A stretch of DNA of 45,947 nt from Thermoanaerobaculum sp. (GTDB lineage Bacteria > Acidobacteriota > Thermoanaerobaculia > Multivoradales > UBA5704), in contig JAJKHS010000036.1 of NCBI GenBank assembly GCA_021154885.1, positions 1-45,947 of the forward strand, given 5' to 3'. The position numbers and the translations under genes are program-made. Of the stretch, positions 40,836 to 45,947 are shown piece after piece (position 1 is the first letter of the stretch; the number at the start of each line of letters is the position of its first letter). A model generated the notes under the pieces. That model was not told where the DNA came from. It made no database searches and worked only from the letters and a program-made list of their open reading frames with translations.

Positions 40836-41975
40836 ATGTCATCCGACAATCAATACACCGCTTTAGGCCCGGCGATCATTGGATTTCAGACCGACGCTAC
40901 AAGAATAGATCGTGGTGCCGACATATTTGGGAACGAATTCGGGATTCGGGGAGCCAGCGCCAATGGAGCCGGAGTCATAGGAGAGTCTGAAAATCAAGTG
41001 GGGGTGGAAGGAAGGGGAGAAACTGGGATCGTAGGACACGGTCTTAGAGGCCCCGGCGTAGAAGGCATCGGCGGCAATTTTTTTGGCCGCGAACCTGAGG
41101 CGGGCATTATCGGGCAGGGAGGCAGAAGGCGGCCTGATAGGCCTGAAGAGGCCCGGAGTCTACACGGGCCCGGGGTGGTTGGCTTGGGAGGAAGCCGTTC
41201 TCGAGAACTATCGGATGCCGATGAAATTGCCGGAAGCGTCGGAGTTTTTGGCCAAGGAGCGGAAGGCGAGGCGGAGAGAAGACCGGGAGCGGGGGTCGTC
41301 GGCAGAGGAGGAGCCATCAGCGGAGGTGCTGTCGCGCCGGGAGTTGTCGGCCTCACGCGCAGCGCACTCGATCTCGGGGTCATGGAACCCCGCGATACTG
41401 GTGTGTTTGGCCGGGGCGCGACCGGAGTGACTGGACAAGGTACCACCGGCCCTGGCGTTCACGGTGTGGGCGGACCGGGCGGCCTGGTCGGGGAAGCGAG
41501 CCCGGAAACTCTCCAGGCGGGTGTCGTCGGCGAGAGTGGATCAGCACTGGCCCCGGGTAACGGTGGGATCATCCACGGCGCAGGCGTGATTGGTCTCGCA
41601 GGCGACCTACGCCCTCTCTCCTTCGCCGAGACTGGCGAAACCGGTGTTTATGGCGCGGGCAAGACCGGCGTGAAAGGTGTCGGCTCTGAGGGGCGCGGTG
41701 GGGTATTCGTGTCCGAACGTTCGGCGCAGGTTCAACTCATTCCCACGCGGGGGCCTCGAATCGTTGAGCAAGCGACGTTCATTCCTACCGTGGCGACAGA
41801 ACCCGGTCGTTTGGGTCCCCCGCTGCCGCGGGCAGGGCGTGGCGGAGATCTGATGACGATTAGCGATGACCAGGGACAGTGCACCCTATGGTTCTGTGTG
41901 CATGACGGTACCGGGAACAGCCCAGCACGTTGGACCCAGGTATTGCTCGGCCCTGCATTCGACGGAAGGGGTTAA
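40836..41975 (+). CDS. Glycine-rich repeat protein, probable beta-solenoid
   Basis: A 379-residue protein with AGGAGGT 6 bases before the ATG. Nearly all of residues 35-300 is made of short units such as GVIGESENQVGVEGRGETGI and TGVFGRGATGVTGQGTTGPG, where G-V-x-G recurs about every 6-9 residues, with longer insertions rich in Arg and Glu. The C-terminal end, LMTISDDQGQCTLWFCVHDG followed by ARWTQVLLG, matches the tail of similar repeat proteins. There is no signal peptide. The units probably stack into a beta-solenoid or collagen-like shaft, as in fibres. GC content and codon use are less extreme than for the core genes. Confidence 0.7.
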   Translation: MSSDNQYTALGPAIIGFQTDATRIDRGADIFGNEFGIRGASANGAGVIGESENQVGVEGRGETGIVGHGLRGPGVEGIGGNFFGREPEAGIIGQGGRRRPDRPEEARSLHGPGVVGLGGSRSRELSDADEIAGSVGVFGQGAEGEAERRPGAGVVGRGGAISGGAVAPGVVGLTRSALDLGVMEPRDTGVFGRGATGVTGQGTTGPGVHGVGGPGGLVGEASPETLQAGVVGESGSALAPGNGGIIHGAGVIGLAGDLRPLSFAETGETGVYGAGKTGVKGVGSEGRGGVFVSERSAQVQLIPTRGPRIVEQATFIPTVATEPGRLGPPLPRAGRGGDLMTISDDQGQCTLWFCVHDGTGNSPARWTQVLLGPAFDGRG

Positions 41976-42106
41976 CGGATCATCGTCACTACGCCCAACA
42001 CGGGGCTGTAATGGGGCGGATACGGGTGGCAGCCTCACCCGGCCTCCTCTGGCAGATCAGAGCCTGGTGCCTACATGCTAGTATCGCAAAGGTTGTTCCG
42101 TGAGGG

Positions 42107-42215
42107 CAGCCGGGTCGATGAAGAATCGGCCTTTGAGGTGCTTGAGCCGTATGCGGGGAAACTCGTACGTACGGTTCTTAGAGGGGCTGGGGGCTCGTAA
42201 GGGCCCCCAGCCTAC
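42107..42215 (+). ncRNA. 3' end of a group II intron (domains V and VI)
   Basis: Bases 42144-42177 are a canonical 34-nt domain V: GAGCCGTATGCGG at the 5' side with the AGC triad, a GGAAAC-type loop, and CGTACGTACGGTTC closing the stem. Domain VI follows at about 42181-42212 with GGCTGGGGGC paired to GCCCCCAGCC and then TACTC near the 3' splice site. The start at 42107 is arbitrary, within the domain IV-like part. No reverse transcriptase or domains I-III are found upstream, where the solenoid gene lies. It is therefore a 5'-deleted remnant. The 3' boundary is close to the next gene's ribosome site. Confidence 0.7.
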
Positions 42216-42247
42216 TCGGCGGCTGCATAGAAAGGAGGCGCGAAGCA

Positions 42248-43201
42248 GTGCTCAAGCGACTCATCAGCGTGTTCGCCGTCTTGATTGTGGTGCTAATCGC
42301 AGCGGCGGCGTATTTTCTCTACGCGCCCAAGCCGGCGCTGCCATCAGGCCCGGCTGAGGCGTCGACCGTGGAAGTTGGGGGCCGTCAACGGCACTACCTC
42401 GTTATTACGCCCGCACGTCTTCAGGCTGGCGCCAGCGTTCTTCTTGTCTTTCACCCCTCGCTAAGTAGCGGCGAAGACATGCGTCGCATGGTGGGCAGCG
42501 CGCTTGAAGGCATCGCGCAGAGGGAAAACGTCGTTGTCGTCTATCCAGACGGATATGAAGGTCACTTCAACGATTGCCGCCGCGTGGCTTCTTTCAGTGC
42601 CCGCAAGCTCAACATAGACGATGTAGGTTTTAGTAAGCGCATCATCGAACGGCTCGCTGCGGAGAAGAAGATCGATCCAGAGCGTGTCTATGCCATGGGA
42701 GTCTCCAATGGCGGTCATATGGCGTTACGGTTGGCGCTTGAAGCCCCTGAGTTGGTCAAGGGTGTAGCAGCTATCGCTGCCAATCTTCCTGCCCCGGATA
42801 ACATGGACTGCAAGGTCGCTCCCTCCCCCTCGCGCTTCATCGAATTTGTGGAGGGCACGAAGGATCCCATCAATCCCTACGGAGGAGGCCAGGTCACGCT
42901 GTTCGGTTTCGGAAATCGGGGCAATGTGCTCTCTGCGCAGGAAAGTGCGCAATGGTTCGCCCATCGCTTGGGTCTCGCCGCGACCGAGCCCCAGACTCTG
43001 GGGAAGGAGGTGTCCGGTATCTCGGCGCACCAGCAGGATTGGCGCTCAGCCAACGGGCATGTTCGCCTCGTCACCATCGAGGGAGGTGGACACACCGTTC
43101 CGCAGGCTAGTTATCGCTCCATGCGCATTCTTGGCGCTACGTTTCAGAGTGATTCAGTGTTGGAGTCTATGTGGCAACTGCTTGCAGAAAATAATCACTG
43201 A
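42248..43201 (+). CDS. LpqC/PHB-depolymerase-like esterase
   Basis: A 317-residue membrane-anchored or exported protein: signal anchor RLISVFAVLIVVLIAAAAYF (residues 4-23), then an alpha/beta hydrolase related to feruloyl esterase and poly-hydroxybutyrate depolymerase. Blocks: VLLVFHPSLSSGEDMRRM, VVYPDGYEGHFNDCR, the nucleophile in VYAMGVSNGGHMALRLA, Asp in VEGTKDPINPYGGG, and His in VTIEGGGHTVPQ. All three catalytic residues are present. The start is GTG 42248 with AGGAGG 9 bases upstream. It follows directly after the group II intron remnant. Lower GC than the core genes suggests recent acquisition. Confidence 0.8.
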   Translation: MLKRLISVFAVLIVVLIAAAAYFLYAPKPALPSGPAEASTVEVGGRQRHYLVITPARLQAGASVLLVFHPSLSSGEDMRRMVGSALEGIAQRENVVVVYPDGYEGHFNDCRRVASFSARKLNIDDVGFSKRIIERLAAEKKIDPERVYAMGVSNGGHMALRLALEAPELVKGVAAIAANLPAPDNMDCKVAPSPSRFIEFVEGTKDPINPYGGGQVTLFGFGNRGNVLSAQESAQWFAHRLGLAATEPQTLGKEVSGISAHQQDWRSANGHVRLVTIEGGGHTVPQASYRSMRILGATFQSDSVLESMWQLLAENNH

Positions 43202-43429
43202 CCGCGCCAGGGCGACGACGAGCGCGTCGACCGCGGAGCCTCGCCGTGCCAGCCTCCGCAACAGCGCAGCTCGCCGCGCCAGCGGTTCGGCGACCTCCTC
43301 CATGATGTCGCATGTTTTGAGACACTCGACGCCTGCATGCAAGCCGGTGAAGACCACGCGACCCGCAGTCTTGCGCATCTCATCGAGGATCTCATGGACC
43401 GGGCGTCCGAGGCGGAGCGTCGCCCACAC
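43154..43429 (-). pseudogene. Possible gene fragment opposite the higB leader
   Basis: The reverse frame reads a protein-like segment (VHEILDEMRKTAGRVVFTGL, then DIMEEVAEPLARRAALLRRL) and then runs over the 3' end of the esterase gene. The pattern of strand and helix is weakly like a STAS domain. It has no clear start site. It fills most of the 287 bases between the esterase and the toxin gene; the opposite frames look like non-coding shadows. Confidence 0.25.
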
Positions 43430-43488
43430 CCGGCTCTGTGGCGCGCAAGGGTCTTGTCACCTGTGTAGAGACGGGTTACACTGCCGAG

Positions 43489-43770
43489 GTGGCGATCCGC
43501 GGCTTCCGGCACAAGGGATTGGAGCTGTTCTTCACCGCCGGCAAGACTTCCAAGATCCAGGCCCAGCACGCGGAAAGGCTTCGGCTCATCTTGGGCCGTC
43601 TGAACGTGGCCACAGAACCGCGGGACATGAACCTGCCGGGACTTTACCTGCATCCGCTCAAAGGAGATCGCCACGGCACGTGGGCGGTCCGGTTGAGCGG
43701 CAACTGGCGGGTGACCTTCGTCTTTGTAGGGAAGGACGTCGATCGCGTCGACTACGAGGACTACCACTGA
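43489..43770 (+). CDS. higB: HigB-type RelE-superfamily toxin
   Basis: A 93-residue protein, the normal length for HigB, starting at GTG 43489 ([15 protein letters not shown]). Family blocks: [40 protein letters not shown] (the loop before the active site) and [20 protein letters not shown] with Arg in NWRVTF, ending with VDYEDYH. HigB toxins cut mRNA on the ribosome. Toxin-first order with the antitoxin 10 bases downstream is typical of higBA. A start further upstream (43438) is less likely because the family begins near here. Confidence 0.88.
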   Translation: MAIRGFRHKGLELFFTAGKTSKIQAQHAERLRLILGRLNVATEPRDMNLPGLYLHPLKGDRHGTWAVRLSGNWRVTFVFVGKDVDRVDYEDYH

Positions 43771-43780
43771 GGCTCAAACG

Positions 43781-44068
43781 ATGAAAATGCACAATCCACC
43801 TCATCCGGGCGAAGTGCTGAAGTCTCTGTGCCTGGAACCGCTCGCTCTGACGATCACCGATGCGGCCAAGGCGCTGGGCGTCAGCCGCAAGACGCTGTCG
43901 GGCATCGTCAACGGACGTGCGGGAATCAGCCCAGAGATGGCCATACGCCTTTCACTGGCCTTCGACACCTCGGCGGAGAGCTGGCTCAACCAGCAGCTTC
44001 AGCACGACCTCTGGCAGGCCGAGAAGATGCGCGCTGCACTGAGAGTGAAGCGGCTCTCGGCCGCTTAG
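43781..44068 (+). CDS. higA: HigA-type antitoxin, XRE-family DNA-binding protein
   Basis: The 95-residue protein begins with the HigA block [20 protein letters not shown] and has an XRE helix-turn-helix, [20 protein letters not shown] (about residues 25-44), followed by [20 protein letters not shown] and the conserved [15 protein letters not shown]. It binds HigB and represses the pair's promoter. Ten bases separate it from higB. It carries all parts expected for function. Confidence 0.92.
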   Translation: MKMHNPPHPGEVLKSLCLEPLALTITDAAKALGVSRKTLSGIVNGRAGISPEMAIRLSLAFDTSAESWLNQQLQHDLWQAEKMRAALRVKRLSAA

Positions 44069-44072
44069 ATAT

Positions 44073-44112
44073 AGCCGGGCACGTTTTCGGGTAAGCTCCC
44101 CCGCGTCGGCCC
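44073..44112 (+). repeat. Leader sequence shared with the relic at 32052
   Basis: AGCCGGGCACGTTTTCGGGT and the following 20 bases match 32052-32089 with two one-base gaps. It stands directly after higA and about 20 bases before the S9 peptidase start, so it is either the promoter/leader of that gene or a dispersed element. Confidence 0.5.
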
Positions 44113-44131
44113 AATTCGGAGGGAGAGAACC

Positions 44132-45947
44132 ATGGCGAGCCCGCGCGTAGCAACGTTCGGATGTCTCCTGGTAACGGCGAGCGCACTGCCAGCGGCAGCC
44201 CAGGCCGCTCCGCCGCCCATCGAGCAGGTGCTCGACACCGTCACGGCCGCCGAGACCTTCCGCGGCGTGGCCCTCTCCCCCGACGGCGCGCGGGTGGCCT
44301 GGATCGAGGCGGTCCGCGACAAGGACGGACGGCCGACTCAAGCGAGCGCCGTCTTCATAGCCGACCTCACGCCGGCCGGAGGGGGCGCAGGGAGCTCCCC
44401 GCGCCAAGTCACCGCCCATGCCGCCAATCCCGCTGATACCGCCGCAAACCTGCGGATCGCCGAGAGCGACCCCGCCTGGTCCCCGGAGGGCCGGCGACTC
44501 GCCTTCGTCTCCGATGCCGTGGGCGGCGAGGAGCAGATCTTCATCGTCGACTTCTCCCAGCCCGAGCCGAAGCCCCGGCAGGTCACCCAGCTCCACGGTC
44601 ACCTCTCCACCCCGCGCTTTTCGCCCGACGGCCGCTCCGTCGCCTTCCTCTATATCGAAGGACGCAAGGGGCCGGCCGGCCCCCTCCAGGCCACCGCCCG
44701 GGACGCTGGTCGGCGAGCACCCCGAGGAGCAGCGCCTGGCCGTCGCGGATCTCGCGAGCGGTGACGTCCGCACCCTCTCCCCCGCCGACCTCTACGTCTT
44801 CGAGTACGACTGGGCCCCGGACGGCCGGAGCTTCGCCGCCACCGCCGCCCACGGCTCGGGGGACGACAACTGGTACGTCGCCGAGCTCTACTCCCTCAAC
44901 CGGGAGAGCGGCGAGATGCGCTCGCTCTGGAAGCCCCCGATCGACGTCCAGATCGCCGTCCCCCGGGTCTCTCCCGACGGCCGTTCCATCGCCCTGATCG
45001 GCGGCATCATGAGCGACGAGGGGGTGACCGGGGGCGACGTCTTCCTCGTGCCGGCCTCCGGCGGTGAGGCCCGGAACCTGACCCCGGGCCGACCGGCGTC
45101 CCCGGCCTGGCTCGCCTGGACCTCCCCCACTCGCATCCTCGTCGTCGAGCTCGCCGACCAGGACACGGCTCTCACCGCCCTGGACCTGCCGGACGGCAAG
45201 GCCTCGGCCCTCTGGCACGGCCCCGAGTCGCTCTCGGACGGCCAGGGCCTGGGGATCTCGCTCGGCCGCGACGGCCGGACCTCGGCGGCCATTCGCCACG
45301 ACTTCGGCCACGCGCCCGAGGTGTGGGCCGGGCCGATCGGCGCCTGGAGGCAGGTGTCGCGCTCGAACGCCCGCTTCGCCCCGGCGTGGGGCGAGGCCCG
45401 GAGCCTCCACTGGACGACGGATGCCGGGAAGGTCCAGGGGTGGCTCCTCGCCCCGCCGCGGGTCGAGCCGGGGAAGCGCTACCCGCTCGCCGTCGTCGTC
45501 CATGGCGGGCCGGCCTCGGCCCACCGCTCCGGCTGGCCGGTCTCCTCCGGGGTCCTCGCGAGCCAGGGCTACTACGTCTTCCTCCCCAACCCGCGCGGCA
45601 GCTACGGCCAGGGCGAGGCCTTCACCCGGGGGAATATCAAGGACTTCGGCTACGGCGACCTGCGCGACATCCTCGCCGGTGTGGAGGCCGCCGTCCGCTC
45701 GGGGGCGCCTGTCGACTCAGGGAGGGTGGGGCTTTACGGCTGGAGCTACGGCGGCTACATGGCCATGTGGACGGTCACCCAGACCGACCGCTTCCGCGCC
45801 GTCGTGGCCGGGGCCGGGATCGTCAACTGGCAGAGCTACTACGGGCAGAACCGCATCGACCAGTGGATGATCCCCTACTTCGGCGCCTCGGTGTACGCCG
45901 ACCCGCTCATCTACGCCAGGAGCTCCCCCATCACCTTCATCACCCGC
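44132..45947 (+). pseudogene. Secreted S9-family peptidase, frameshifted and cut by window end
   Basis: GGAGGGAG lies before the ATG. The product starts with a signal peptide (residues 1-26, LLVTASALPAAAQA) and beta-propeller repeats (VALSPDGARVAWIEA, DPAWSPEGRRLAFVSD, FSPDGRSVAFLY). Near 44704-44708 the frame shifts: the first frame goes on to a stop at 44762, while homology continues one base over as LVGEHPEEQRLAVADLASGD to the window end with no stop. The second part has VSPDGRSIALIGG, VVVHGGPASAHRSG and the nucleophile block GLYGWSYGGYMAMW; Asp and His lie beyond the window. It is either a pseudogene or a gene with one sequencing error. The intact protein would be a periplasmic prolyl oligopeptidase relative. 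Confidence 0.75.

Noticed and set aside
42107-42215. Riboswitch for the esterase
   Set aside because: The 34-nt hairpin matches group II intron domain V far better than any riboswitch fold I know.

Overview
The window is about 46 kb of GC-rich bacterial DNA, most likely from an Acidobacteriota genome and possibly the Thermoanaerobaculia side of that phylum. The main grounds are an 829-residue duplicated orphan ABC permease of the type named after Acidobacteria, an ECF sigma factor overlapping a Ser/Thr kinase with TPRs, secreted S9 peptidase and alpha/beta hydrolase genes, and frequent GTG/TTG starts in overlapping genes. The phylum is an inference; no rRNA or tRNA gene was recognised.

Layout. 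1-3 kb is an AT-richer island: a Doc toxin in an ATGA-coupled pair with an unknown 273-residue protein, then an IS1-like transposase that cuts off a zinc-finger/TPR regulator. 4-5.1 kb holds three tandem genes for small secreted peptides with three Ser-Leu-Asp-Pro repeats each. 5.2-7.6 kb has an HTH protein, a multi-AbrB-like protein and an SGNH hydrolase, flanked by palindromic elements built of 9-bp units. 7.6-9.3 kb is a second, intact zinc-finger/TPR regulator next to one more short secreted peptide of the same style. 9.4-14.1 kb has an Rpn-like protein, a double-hotdog dehydratase, the duplicated permease and a secreted protein.

14.2-27.6 kb is a lipid/polyene-type locus resembling a reduced aryl polyene cluster. 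The leftward operon runs ACP, ketosynthase, catalytically dead ketosynthase partner, GT2, ketoreductase, MMPL/RND exporter, LpxL-like acyltransferase. The rightward operon runs AMP ligase, polysaccharide deacetylase, DUF2062-methyltransferase fusion, GT39-like glycosyltransferase. Both ketosynthase genes carry in-frame repeat insertions. The likely logic is: the ligase primes the ACP, the KS/KS-like pair, ketoreductase and hotdog dehydratases extend it, and the acyltransferase, GT2 and MMPL protein attach and export the product.

27.5-37 kb: a YdeI-like protein, a degenerate M48-like membrane protein, a secreted GH-A glycosidase, an unlisted 54-codon lanthipeptide-like precursor gene, the sigma factor-kinase pair, and a secreted phospholipase A2-like protein with EF-hand-like repeats. 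37-44 kb is a patchwork of lower-GC genes, gene remnants, a 42-bp tandem repeat, a glycine-rich solenoid protein, the 3' end of a group II intron, an esterase and a higBA toxin-antitoxin pair. The window ends inside an S9 peptidase gene that carries a frameshift.

Main candidates for something undescribed: the orphan lanthipeptide-like precursor (32124-32288), the SLDP peptide/zinc-finger TPR pairing seen at two loci, the 9-bp phased repeats that occur both as intergenic palindromes and inside a ketosynthase, and the reduced aryl-polyene-like locus.
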